The notes below the pieces were generated by a model. The model saw only the letters and a list, made by a program, of their open reading frames with translations, was not told the DNA's origin and did no database searches. From contig JAAEMC010001045.1 of NCBI GenBank assembly GCA_024225895.1, forward strand, positions 1 to 5,597: 5,597 bases of DNA. The letters run 5' to 3'. Below, in pieces: positions 1-5,597 of this stretch; position 1 is the stretch's first letter, and each line of letters starts with the position of its first letter. The translations under genes were made by a program, and so were the position numbers. Source of the DNA: Desulfobacteraceae bacterium. GTDB lineage: Bacteria; Desulfobacterota; Desulfobacteria; Desulfobacterales; Desulfobacteraceae.

Positions 1-757
1 CCGTCAACCCGTCATAAAGCTGAACCAGACGTTCTGCCAAAGAACATTTGTTATCAGAATGAACAATTCCATTGGCAATATGACTGATGCGGGAGCCTTC
101 AACGTCTATGACGCCCCATCCGGTTTTTCTTAAATGTTCTTCAGGAGTGTATTCAGCATCATGGATTAAAAGATCAGCGTCTTTTGAAAAATTGACATAA
201 GCATCAATTTTGCAACCACCGGGATGATCGTAGCCCAGTTCATTGTCCGTTAAAAAGACAAAGGTCTTGTTGTCTTCCGTAAATTTATAGCCATAGCCGC
301 AGCCGGGATGGCTTGTGGGGATAGTCTCTATTTGAATGGAACCAATGGCAAACTGATCGGTAAGCCCTTTTTCAAATTTCATGTCGGCATTCAATTCTCT
401 AAATTTAATCGGGAAAAAGGGGCATTTCATCACTTCGTTGATCACATCCTGGGTCGACATGCCGGCAAACATGCGATCCTGGATATGGGCAATGGTTTTG
501 CTGTACTGAAGCGGTTTAAAATAAGCAACACCCAAAATATGATCCCAATGTGCATGGGTGAATAATATCGTGTATTCCCGGATATTGCGCTTCAATAAAG
601 AATTGCCCAATTGACGCATGCCGGTACCTGCGTCGACGATAATGGTTTCTCCGCTTTTCGCAACAATTTCAAGACAGCTGGTATCGCCGCCATACTTTTT
701 ATATACTTTTCCTGATACAGGGATAGAGCCTCTTGAGCCCCAGCATTTAATATACAT
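1..757 (-). CDS. MBL-fold metallo-hydrolase, partial (3' end beyond window)
   Basis: The reading frame opens at an ATG whose first base is 757 and stays open for 252 codons to the window edge, so the C-terminus is missing. Visible features are the N-terminal WGSRGSIP strand (residues 6-13), YGGDTSC (22-28), the [10 protein letters not shown] turn (42-51), and the metal-binding THAHWDH motif with H68, H70, D72 and H73. Further candidate ligands are H150 in TSHPG, D171 in FLTDNE, and the [10 protein letters not shown] segment (198-207). This order matches the 'WG(S/T)RGSIP' group of MBL-fold hydrolases, which are probably cytoplasmic phosphodiesterase- or RNase Z-like enzymes; the substrate cannot be told. 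Members normally continue KxGWGHS, with the His as a ligand, and later HHDP. Here GWG (213-215) is followed by V216 and a stretch I cannot align. The ribosome binding site is weak. The gene is divergent from the acyl-CoA dehydrogenase. Family confidence is high, function unknown. Confidence 0.88.
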   Translation of the reverse strand, partial: MYIKCWGSRGSIPVSGKVYKKYGGDTSCLEIVAKSGETIIVDAGTGMRQLGNSLLKRNIREYTILFTHAHWDHILGVAYFKPLQYSKTIAHIQDRMFAGMSTQDVINEVMKCPFFPIKFRELNADMKFEKGLTDQFAIGSIQIETIPTSHPGCGYGYKFTEDNKTFVFLTDNELGYDHPGGCKIDAYVNFSKDADLLIHDAEYTPEEHLRKTGWGVIDVEGSRISHIANGIVHSDNKCSLAERLVQLYDGLT

Positions 758-815
758 GGTTTTCCATTACCATATCAATAAATTAGAGTCCACCGTAAAA
801 ATGAACCTTTCATTT

Positions 816-843
816 ATTATGATACGAAAAATCCGAAAATCAA
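816..843 (-). promoter_or_regulatory. Candidate sigma-70 promoter for the MBL hydrolase
   Basis: Read on the minus strand, TTGATT (plus coordinates 838-843) is followed after 16 bases by CATAAT (816-821), about 58 bases before the hydrolase ATG. The -10 matches 5 of 6 consensus bases and the -35 four of six. AT-rich sequence produces such matches by chance, so this is only a candidate. Confidence 0.35.
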
Positions 844-861
844 TCTTTTTTTTTTAAGATT
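842..861. repeat. Short inverted repeat with a T-only loop
   Basis: AATCTT (842-847) and AAGATT (856-861) are exact reverse complements separated by eight T residues. The hairpin would be weak because it is nearly all A:T. It lies next to the candidate -35 of the hydrolase promoter. It could be a protein-binding dyad or just a by-product of a poly-T tract. Confidence 0.3.
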
Positions 862-911
862 ACGCGCAAACTCTATGATGCGATATTTTTATCAGCGGAT
901 TGACCCTCGGC

Positions 912-956
912 AAACTTGTTCATTATCTTTAAAACTTGTTCATCATTATCAAACTT
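912..956. promoter_or_regulatory. Phased AACTTGTT palindromes, candidate operator
   Basis: The 12-base word AAACTTGTTCAT occurs exactly at 912-923 and 932-943, 20 bases apart. A third partial copy (AAACTT) starts at 951, 19 bases further on. Each full copy contains the dyad AAC-N2-GTT, and the first reads CAAACTTGTTC. Spacing near two helical turns puts the copies on one face of the DNA. The form resembles operators of TetR-family fatty-acid regulators such as PsrA, which bind G/CAAAC-N2-4-GTTTG/C. The cluster lies about 125-170 bases upstream of the acyl-CoA dehydrogenase start and just upstream of its best -35. The repeat is directly visible; the regulator is inferred. Confidence 0.45.
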
Positions 957-981
957 TTTTTGAGTAATTACTGTTCACTTA

Positions 982-1010
982 TTGACAATACAGTTTATTT
1001 TTCTTAGGAA
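982..1010 (+). promoter_or_regulatory. Candidate promoter for the acyl-CoA dehydrogenase operon
   Basis: A perfect TTGACA -35 lies at 982-987. With a 17-base spacer the -10 would be TAGGAA (1005-1010), which matches only three of six positions. A better -10-like word, TATGAT (1034-1039), lacks a good -35 at proper spacing. The -35 is convincing, the -10 is not, and an activator might be needed. Confidence 0.35.
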
Positions 1011-1080
1011 AACAATGCGATTATTAGAACAATTATGATAAACTACATATCAATTATAAAGTACAAAGGGGAATTTTTAG

Positions 1081-2928
1081 ATGGCACAACTAATATCAGA
1101 TAGAAGAGACGTTGATTTTGTACTACATGAACAAATCGGAATGGTTGAGCACAAACTTTTCGAAGAATTTGATAAAAAAACAGCAGATCTGATTGTTTCA
1201 GAAGCAAGAAACCTTGCGATTAAAGAGATTCTTCCCACCTTTAAGGATGGGGATGAAATAGGATGCAAACTTGAAAATGGTGTCGTAACCGTTCCTGAAT
1301 CATTTAAAAAAGCATGGGACCTTTATTGTGAAGGCGAATGGCTTGCCATGTGTGACGACCCCAAGGAAGGCGGCCAGGGAATGCCCAAAACAGTAGGATG
1401 TGCCGCCTTGGAATATATGGTGGGAGCCAACTCTGCTTTCATGCTTTACTATGGCATGACCCATGGCGCTGCCAAACTGGTTGAAAAATTCGGTACACCA
1501 GACCAGAAAAAATATTACTTAAAAAAGATGTTTGCGGGTAAATGGGGCGGAACTATGCTTTTAACCGAACCCGACTCCGGTTCCGACCTTGGTACAGTCT
1601 CAACCATGGCTATCCCAAAAGGGGACGGGACCTACTCAATCCAAGGATCAAAAATCTTCATATCCGGAGGAGAGCATGACCTTTGTGATAATATTATCCA
1701 CCCCGTTCTTGCCCGCATGGAAGGAGCACCAGCAGGAACCAGGGGCATCTCCCTTTTTCTGGTTCCCAAATACCATGTAAATGAAGACGGAAGCATTGGT
1801 GAATTCAACAATGTCGTCTGTACCGGCATTGAAAAGAAAATGGGCATTCACGGAAATGCCACAGCAAGCCTTTCTCTGGGTGAAAAAGGAGAGAGCATCG
1901 GTACCCTTTTAGGAGAAGAAAACAAAGGGATACAGGCCATGTTCCAGATGATGAATGAAGCAAGGGCTTTTGTAGGCATGCAGGGATTTGCCACAGCATC
2001 TGCTTCATACATGTATTCCCTTGACTATGCCAGAAACCGTATTCAGGGAAGGCACCTGACGGCAGGCAAAAACAGGGCAGCCAAAAGCGTTCCCATTATT
2101 CAGCACCCTGATGTCAAACGCCAGCTTCTTAACATGAAGGCATATACAACAGGAATGCGCAGCCTCATATATTACTATGGCAAATGCTCTGACATTGTAC
2201 AAACCACTGATGACGAACAGCTCAAGGCAGATACCAGTGCTTTAATTGAAGTATTGACCCCCATTGTGAAGGGATATGTTACTGATAAGGCTTTGGAGGT
2301 CTGTTCCCATGGTGTCCAGGTTTATGGCGGCTATGGTTACGTCAGAGAGTACCCGGTTGAACAATTAATGCGGGATGCCAGGATTTTTATGATCTATGAA
2401 GGGACCAACGGAATTCAGGCGGCCGATCTCCTTGGCAGAAAGATGTCCATGAACAATGGTGAATCTTTCAACTATTTTATTACGCAAATAAAAAATACAA
2501 TTGAAGCAGCCAAAGGAACAGAAGGGATTGAATCATTAACAGCAAAACTCTCCCATGCAGTTTCAAGGCTTGAGGAACTGGCATCGGTCCTTAGAAACAG
2601 ATTACAATCCGAACAAATACTGAATGCATATGCCTTTGCCTATCCCTTCCTTGAAGTAACAGGAGATGTAGCCTTCGCGTGGATGCATTTGTGGAGAGCC
2701 GCTGTTGCAGCACCCAAACTATTAAAGAAAGTTGGCAGCTTAGACAAAACAGCAATTGCCGAAAAAGCAGCTAAAAATAAAGATGCTGCTTTCTATGCCG
2801 GCCAGATTGAAACGGCAAGGTTCTTCATTAACACACTGCTGCCTTCTGCTTACGGCAAAATGGATGCCATGCTCGAAGGAGATACCTGTGTGGAAGATAT
2901 CCTTGATGTTTCTTTTGGTTCCAAATAA
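1081..2928 (+). CDS. Acyl-CoA dehydrogenase, long FadE/DmdC-like form with C-terminal extension
   Basis: This 615-residue flavoprotein would catalyse alpha,beta-dehydrogenation of an acyl-CoA using FAD and pass electrons to ETF. It is cytoplasmic, with no signal peptide or membrane segment. Domain order is an N-terminal helical extension (about 1-80), the N-terminal dehydrogenase domain, the FAD/substrate segment LTEPDSGSD (161-169) with the KIFISGGEH strand (191-199), and the helical C-terminal domain. The latter has YARNRIQGR (316-324), CSHGVQVYGGYGY (408-420) and IYEGTNGIQ, whose E440 aligns with the catalytic glutamate (E376 in medium-chain dehydrogenase). Residues from about 465 onward match the extra C-terminal domain of 600-residue members; ordinary ones have about 380. 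This group includes DmdC (3-methylmercaptopropionyl-CoA dehydrogenase) and fatty acyl-CoA enzymes, so chain length cannot be assigned. The start is set by AAAGGGGAA nine bases upstream. All key residues are present. It is probably co-transcribed with the phasin-like gene 28 bases downstream. Confidence 0.95.
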   Translation: MAQLISDRRDVDFVLHEQIGMVEHKLFEEFDKKTADLIVSEARNLAIKEILPTFKDGDEIGCKLENGVVTVPESFKKAWDLYCEGEWLAMCDDPKEGGQGMPKTVGCAALEYMVGANSAFMLYYGMTHGAAKLVEKFGTPDQKKYYLKKMFAGKWGGTMLLTEPDSGSDLGTVSTMAIPKGDGTYSIQGSKIFISGGEHDLCDNIIHPVLARMEGAPAGTRGISLFLVPKYHVNEDGSIGEFNNVVCTGIEKKMGIHGNATASLSLGEKGESIGTLLGEENKGIQAMFQMMNEARAFVGMQGFATASASYMYSLDYARNRIQGRHLTAGKNRAAKSVPIIQHPDVKRQLLNMKAYTTGMRSLIYYYGKCSDIVQTTDDEQLKADTSALIEVLTPIVKGYVTDKALEVCSHGVQVYGGYGYVREYPVEQLMRDARIFMIYEGTNGIQAADLLGRKMSMNNGESFNYFITQIKNTIEAAKGTEGIESLTAKLSHAVSRLEELASVLRNRLQSEQILNAYAFAYPFLEVTGDVAFAWMHLWRAAVAAPKLLKKVGSLDKTAIAEKAAKNKDAAFYAGQIETARFFINTLLPSAYGKMDAMLEGDTCVEDILDVSFGSK

Positions 2929-2956
2929 TTTTGTAGATATTTTTTAGGAGGGACAC

Positions 2957-3262
2957 ATGTTCGATGACCTGAAAAAAACCTTTTTGACCGGCATTGACTT
3001 TGCTTTAAAGTCAAAGGCTGATATTGAAAAATTTGCAAAAGAATTTGCAAAAGAATCGGACATGAATAAGGCGCAGGCCCAACAATTTTTTGAGGATTGC
3101 CAACAAAAATATGAGGGAGCGAAAGAAAGCCTTGACCAGAAAATTGAATCTACCATTACAAAAATAATGGTCAGACTGGATCTTCCCACTCGAAAAGAAA
3201 TCGAAGAACTCAATCAAAAGATTGACAAACTCAAAGATATTATTTCACGCCAGAAAGAATAG
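2957..3262 (+). CDS. Phasin-like coiled-coil protein
   Basis: This is a 101-residue, highly charged, almost wholly helical protein. Residues 1-30 form an amphipathic helix (FDDLKKTFLTGIDFALKSK), the middle is rich in K, E and Q, and residues 74-101 contain LPTRKEIEELNQKIDKLK, a leucine/isoleucine heptad coiled coil. The 'PTRKE(I/V)EEL' entry into a terminal coiled coil is typical of phasin-type polyhydroxyalkanoate granule proteins and of the related short 'PHA synthesis regulator phasin' family; UbiK/YqiC-type proteins look similar. It has no cysteine-based site, signal peptide or membrane segment, so a structural or surface-binding role is more likely than an enzyme. The start is fixed by a near-perfect AGGAGG (2946-2951) five bases before the ATG. 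It follows the dehydrogenase by 28 bases and precedes a strong terminator, so the two genes probably share a transcript. Granule binding is inferred from family resemblance only. Confidence 0.75.
   Translation: MFDDLKKTFLTGIDFALKSKADIEKFAKEFAKESDMNKAQAQQFFEDCQQKYEGAKESLDQKIESTITKIMVRLDLPTRKEIEELNQKIDKLKDIISRQKE
3032..3055 (+). repeat. 12-base tandem duplication inside the phasin-like gene
   Basis: TTTGCAAAAGAA occurs twice in direct tandem and encodes FAKEFAKE in an amphipathic helix. It is an in-frame microduplication that lengthens the helix by four residues, about one turn. Both copies are identical at DNA level, which suggests a recent origin or slippage-prone sequence. Confidence 0.7.
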
Positions 3263-3288
3263 AAACGATATAATAGTTTGTATAAATT

Positions 3289-3334
3289 AAAAAACCTGGC
3301 CCCAGATTGTATATACTGGGGACAGGTTTTTTTT
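3289..3334. terminator. Bidirectional intrinsic terminator
   Basis: Arms CCTG-G-CCCCAG (3295-3305) and CTGGGG-A-CAGG (3316-3326) pair with a single G/A mismatch around a 10-base loop. The stem is flanked by six A residues on the left (3289-3294) and eight T residues on the right (3327-3334). Both strands therefore end in a U-tract, and the hairpin serves the plus-strand dehydrogenase/phasin operon and the converging minus-strand cheD. It begins 26 bases after the phasin-like stop and ends 20 bases from the cheD stop. Confidence 0.92.
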
Positions 3335-3354
3335 AAATAAATTTTGGCCGCTGA

Positions 3355-3876
3355 CTATCTGTCGCCTTCATAGGGATACCAGTCCGAATCCCTGAGCCGT
3401 TCCACCTTTAAAATGACAATTTCGTAGTTGGAAGTATTAAAGACTATTTTACGGCCAAGCTCACCGCCCACATCTTCTGAAACTATCTTGATTCTTTTTT
3501 GGGATAATATATTGCGGGCTGATACATAATTTTCGCGGCCAATATCCCTGACAGACACCTTTGAATTATATGCGCCGCCAAACAACTGGGCTTCCATATT
3601 CTTTACCAAGGAACCACCCTCCAGCATCAAGCGGACAAGGGTATGAATCGCAACATTCCCATAGCGTGCTGTTGTTTTCTCCTTAAGGCCTACAATGGGA
3701 AAAAGAAAATGATTCATGCCGCCCATTTTACGTGATTTGTCGTATAAGCTCACAGAAACGGAAGAGCCCAAAACAGTAGAGATTACAGTGGGTTTATCCG
3801 GCAAATAGATATATCCCGGTTTTAGCAGATAATCACTGGTAATAAGTTTATTGGATTCGTCATTCATATACGCCAA
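3355..3876 (-). CDS. cheD: CheD-family chemoreceptor deamidase homologue with Cys-to-Ser active site
   Basis: CheD deamidates glutamines on methyl-accepting chemotaxis receptors and can interact with CheC. The 173 residues fit CheD: the active-site loop STVLGSSVSVSLYD (33-46), GGMNHFLFP with the catalytic-type H56 (52-60), the AIHTLVRLML helix, AQLFGGA, VRDIGRENY, and the closing EDVGGELGRKI with a late VILKV strand. The family loop is T-x-L-G-S-C-V; here the nucleophile position is S39 (codon TCC, bases 3762-3760). T34 and H56 remain. Cys27 is the equivalent essential residue in Thermotoga maritima CheD, so deamidase activity is doubtful. The start chosen is TTG at 3876, because AAGGGGA lies four bases upstream; the in-frame ATG at 3867 would be about 13 bases from it. 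A stop lies just upstream, so no longer form is possible. No chemotaxis neighbours are visible. It could act as a binding or scaffold protein, or use serine. Confidence 0.88.
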   Translation of the reverse strand: MAYMNDESNKLITSDYLLKPGYIYLPDKPTVISTVLGSSVSVSLYDKSRKMGGMNHFLFPIVGLKEKTTARYGNVAIHTLVRLMLEGGSLVKNMEAQLFGGAYNSKVSVRDIGRENYVSARNILSQKRIKIVSEDVGGELGRKIVFNTSNYEIVILKVERLRDSDWYPYEGDR

Positions 3877-3913
3877 ATGGTCCCCTTATTTTTTTAGTGG
3901 TGAATTTTATATT

Positions 3914-3919
3914 ATTATA
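3914..3919 (-). promoter_or_regulatory. Candidate -10 element for cheD
   Basis: On the minus strand this reads TATAAT exactly, 38 bases before the TTG start of cheD. No good -35 lies 16-18 bases further out (AGAATC at 17), so the element may be chance in AT-rich DNA or may depend on an activator. Confidence 0.3.
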
Positions 3920-3952
3920 GATTCTATAGCAAGTTTGATTCTTTAATTAATA

Positions 3953-3997
3953 TTGCCAACCCATTGGCGCCTGTGTTAAAACTATTCAATTACAGGC
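3953..3997 (+). promoter_or_regulatory. Two abutting dyads in the cheD/ABC spacer, candidate operator and promoter
   Basis: GCCAA-CCCA-TTGGC (3955-3968) is an exact inverted repeat with a four-base centre. It abuts GCCTGT (3969-3974), whose exact complement ACAGGC follows at 3992-3997 after 17 bases. TTGCCA (3953-3958) could be a -35 with a weak TAAAAC -10 after 18 bases, which would place both dyads over the promoter of the rightward ABC operon. A run of nine T residues (4008-4016) follows 10 bases after the second dyad, too far for a standard terminator. The symmetry is visible; the regulatory role is inferred. Confidence 0.4.
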
Positions 3998-4047
3998 ACT
4001 ATCATTGTTTTTTTTTACCATCATAAATAAATTAAAAAGGGATATAA

Positions 4048-5004
4048 ATGGCAGATCATCCCCGTATTCGTCTCGGACACTTGAAAATAGTTGACCATCT
4101 GATTCTCGGCCTTGTTTCAAACCGTGTGGAAAAGGAAGATCTGAAATTTTCACGTTTTGATCTGGATACGTTGGCAATGAATTCGTGGAATCAAATTTGT
4201 GATGCCTTAAACAAAGACGAAATCAATGGGGCCTTTATCACAATTCCTGCTGCCTTGGACCTTTTTGCATCCGGTCTTGATATTCGTCTATTAATGTTCA
4301 CCCATAGATCCGGAAGCATCCTGGTTAGAAACAGTGCGGCCAAGATCAAACATCTTGCCGATTTGAAAGGAAAAACCATGCTTGTGCCATATGACCTGTC
4401 TGTTCAGCATATGTTGTTTCACAGGTTTCTTGCCTCGGCAGGCTTGACATTTGGCGGGGTGGATAACGGCAACTCGGATATTTTTAAAGAAATTGCAAAT
4501 CCCTTTCTCATGCCAGAGATGATAGAAAAAGATCCAGAAGGCGAGATCGGAGGATATTTCGTTGCAGAGCCCTTCGGCAGCCAGGCCGTTGATACCGGAT
4601 TAGCATCGCCGGTATGTACTTCTGACAGCCTGTGGAAAGACCATCCATGTTGCGCATTTGTGTTAAACCGCTCGACCATTGATAATTTTCCAGATGCAAT
4701 TGAAGAACTGGTTAAAGAATTCTTTAATACCGGCCAGATGATTCAAAGTCATAAAGATGACCAGATCGTATCGGCAGCCCAAACTTTTTTTGAACAAAAT
4801 GAAAAGGTCACCCGGCATGTCCTTTTTGAAACCGGTTTATCTTTTGACCCTGCAAAACTGATGCCTGATATTTCAGCAATAAATATTATCCAGGACTATT
4901 TAGTTGACGAAATGGGAATAATGGAGAATAAAATTAATCTTGATGATTTTATTCTCCACGATTATGCATTAAAAGCAACATCGGAATTGAACATTGAAAA
5001 TTGA
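4048..5004 (+). CDS. NitT/TauT-type ABC substrate-binding-like protein without signal peptide
   Basis: This 318-residue protein has the NMT1/NrtA-like periplasmic-binding fold. It opens with IRLGHLKIVDHLILGL (7-22), then shows ITIPAALDLFASG (64-76), FTHRSGSILVRN (84-95), LKGKTMLVPYDLSVQHMLF (106-124), GGYFVAEPFGSQAV (168-181) and LWKDHPCCAFVLNRS (195-209). These correspond to the lobe and hinge motifs of nitrate, bicarbonate, sulfonate and related binding proteins; the ligand cannot be assigned. Exported members begin with a signal peptide or lipobox, but this one starts directly in the first strand. An in-frame TAA immediately precedes the ATG, so no longer N-terminus exists in this frame. 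The ribosome binding site AAGGGA sits six bases upstream. It may be a cytoplasmic sensor, like the binding-protein-like domain of CmpC/NrtC, or may be non-transporting. Its end overlaps the downstream ATPase by 11 bases, which implies co-transcription and coupled translation. Confidence 0.85.
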   Translation: MADHPRIRLGHLKIVDHLILGLVSNRVEKEDLKFSRFDLDTLAMNSWNQICDALNKDEINGAFITIPAALDLFASGLDIRLLMFTHRSGSILVRNSAAKIKHLADLKGKTMLVPYDLSVQHMLFHRFLASAGLTFGGVDNGNSDIFKEIANPFLMPEMIEKDPEGEIGGYFVAEPFGSQAVDTGLASPVCTSDSLWKDHPCCAFVLNRSTIDNFPDAIEELVKEFFNTGQMIQSHKDDQIVSAAQTFFEQNEKVTRHVLFETGLSFDPAKLMPDISAINIIQDYLVDEMGIMENKINLDDFILHDYALKATSELNIEN

Positions 5005-5597
5005 AATTGAAAAAGTATCAAAGATTTATAACAAATCAAAAAAAGAAAATCACCCTGTTCTGAAAGATATTACTTTTTCCATTGAACCCGGTGATTTTGT
5101 GATTATCCTGGGTGAGTCAGGATGTGGCAAGACCACATTATTGAACTTACTTGCAGGGCTGGAAAGACCGACCTCAGGTAAAATTTTAGTGGACGGAAAT
5201 CAAATTCGCGGCATTCACCCTTCAAGATCCTTGCTTTTTCAACAACCTGCCCTGATTCCCTGGCTGAGCGTCCAGGAAAATGTCGCCTATGGCTGTAAAT
5301 TAAGGGGGGATACAGACAAATTGGATTATCGTGTTCATCAGTTTCTTGAAATAATGGGTATTGCCGGTTTTGCCGAGGCCCTGCCGAGTCAACTATCCCT
5401 GGGTATGGCACAGCGGGTATGTCTGGCACGGGCACTAGTAGGGCATCCCCATGTACTTCTTTTAGATGAACCCTTTGCATCTCTGGATACCTTTACCCAG
5501 GCTCATATTCAGGAAGAACTTGTAAACATATGGCTTTCAGAGCAATTCACTGCTGTTTTTGTCACCCATGACATTGATGAAGCCATCCGATTGGGAA
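4994..5597 (+). CDS. ABC transporter ATPase, NitT/TauT (SsuB/TauB-like) family, partial
   Basis: This frame is open from a TGA at 4988-4990 to the window edge, giving 201 codons, so the C-terminus is missing. There is no early ATG. The best start is TTG at 4994, with GGA about seven bases upstream; it yields the usual short lead into a KVSKIY strand and overlaps the preceding gene by 11 bases. Motifs in order are Walker A GESGCGKTT (40-48), the Q-loop Q83 in LLFQQPALIPW, the signature LSLGMAQRV (134-142), Walker B VLLLDE (154-159), the D-loop SLD (163-165), and the switch histidine H192 in VTHDIDEA. The PALIPW and VTHDIDEA wording is typical of nitrate, taurine and sulfonate importers. The signature has leucine where LSGGM-type proteins have glycine. 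It would energise import with a permease not seen here, probably encoded downstream. Confidence 0.93.
   Translation, partial: MKIEIEKVSKIYNKSKKENHPVLKDITFSIEPGDFVIILGESGCGKTTLLNLLAGLERPTSGKILVDGNQIRGIHPSRSLLFQQPALIPWLSVQENVAYGCKLRGDTDKLDYRVHQFLEIMGIAGFAEALPSQLSLGMAQRVCLARALVGHPHVLLLDEPFASLDTFTQAHIQEELVNIWLSEQFTAVFVTHDIDEAIRLG

Larger units (their letters stand above)
758..1080. other. Gene-free divergent control region
   Basis: This AT-rich stretch separates the leftward hydrolase from the rightward acyl-CoA dehydrogenase. I see no convincing coding frame. It holds a candidate promoter for each direction, a short T-loop inverted repeat at 842-861, phased AACTTGTT copies at 912-956, and a ribosome binding site (AAAGGGGAA, 1065-1073) nine bases before the dehydrogenase ATG. 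No tRNA, riboswitch or mobile-element end was recognised. Confidence 0.7.

Noticed and set aside
308..857. Plus-strand open frames of 85 and 79 codons (308-565, 618-857)
   Set aside because: Both lie mostly antisense to the MBL hydrolase, whose motifs are unmistakable. Neither shows a family motif or good ribosome binding site, and the second ends in low-complexity AT-rich DNA.
912..956. CRISPR-like array
   Set aside because: The repeated unit is only 12 bases with 8-base spacing and fewer than three full copies, far below CRISPR repeat and spacer sizes.
1589..2202. Several 63-71 codon frames inside the acyl-CoA dehydrogenase on both strands
   Set aside because: They overlap the FAD-binding and catalytic region of a full-length, intact dehydrogenase and carry no recognisable features.
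2944..3217. Minus-strand frames opposite the phasin-like gene
   Set aside because: They are antisense shadows. The plus-strand frame has a near-perfect ribosome binding site and a recognisable coiled-coil pattern.
3969..4016. Intrinsic terminator upstream of the ABC operon
   Set aside because: The six-base stem has a 17-base loop and the T-run begins 10 bases after the stem, so it lacks the stem-then-U-tract geometry. It was kept only as a candidate regulatory dyad.
5103..5480. Minus-strand frame of 125 codons at the right edge
   Set aside because: It is antisense to the ABC ATPase, which shows every expected nucleotide-binding motif in order.

Overview
The window looks like a chromosomal segment of an anaerobic, AT-leaning deltaproteobacterium. 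A Desulfobacteraceae-type sulfate reducer is my best guess, from the roughly 615-residue acyl-CoA dehydrogenase, the phasin-like partner gene, the CheD and the codon use. This is an impression from gene content; no database search was possible.

Layout: (1) Bases 757 to 1 on the minus strand carry a metallo-beta-lactamase-fold hydrolase that runs off the left edge. It has no stop in the window. (2) Bases 758-1080 are a gene-free, AT-rich divergent control region with candidate promoters for both flanking genes and phased copies of an AACTTGTT palindrome. (3) Bases 1081-3262 on the plus strand form an apparent two-gene operon: a long FadE/DmdC-type acyl-CoA dehydrogenase followed 28 bases later by a 101-residue phasin-like coiled-coil protein. 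It ends at a strong hairpin at 3289-3334. (4) On the minus strand, 3876-3355 encodes a CheD-family protein that converges on the same hairpin, which is symmetric enough to stop transcription both ways. Its catalytic cysteine position is a serine. (5) A 171-base divergent spacer with two abutting dyads leads into (6) a plus-strand NitT/TauT-type ABC transporter operon. Its first gene is a substrate-binding-like protein with no signal peptide. The second is an ATPase that overlaps it by 11 bases, starts at TTG and runs off the right edge.

How the genes work together: the dehydrogenase would oxidise an acyl-CoA and pass electrons to ETF. The phasin-like protein may link this to storage granules, or may simply be co-regulated. 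The ABC genes are translationally coupled and would need a permease, presumably beyond 5597. CheD is isolated from other chemotaxis genes in this window.

I did not find a clearly new multi-gene system. The points most worth a second look are the Cys-to-Ser CheD, the export-signal-less binding protein fixed by an in-frame stop just before its start, the phased palindromes upstream of the dehydrogenase, and the loss of the expected metal-ligand motif at the C-terminal side of the hydrolase.
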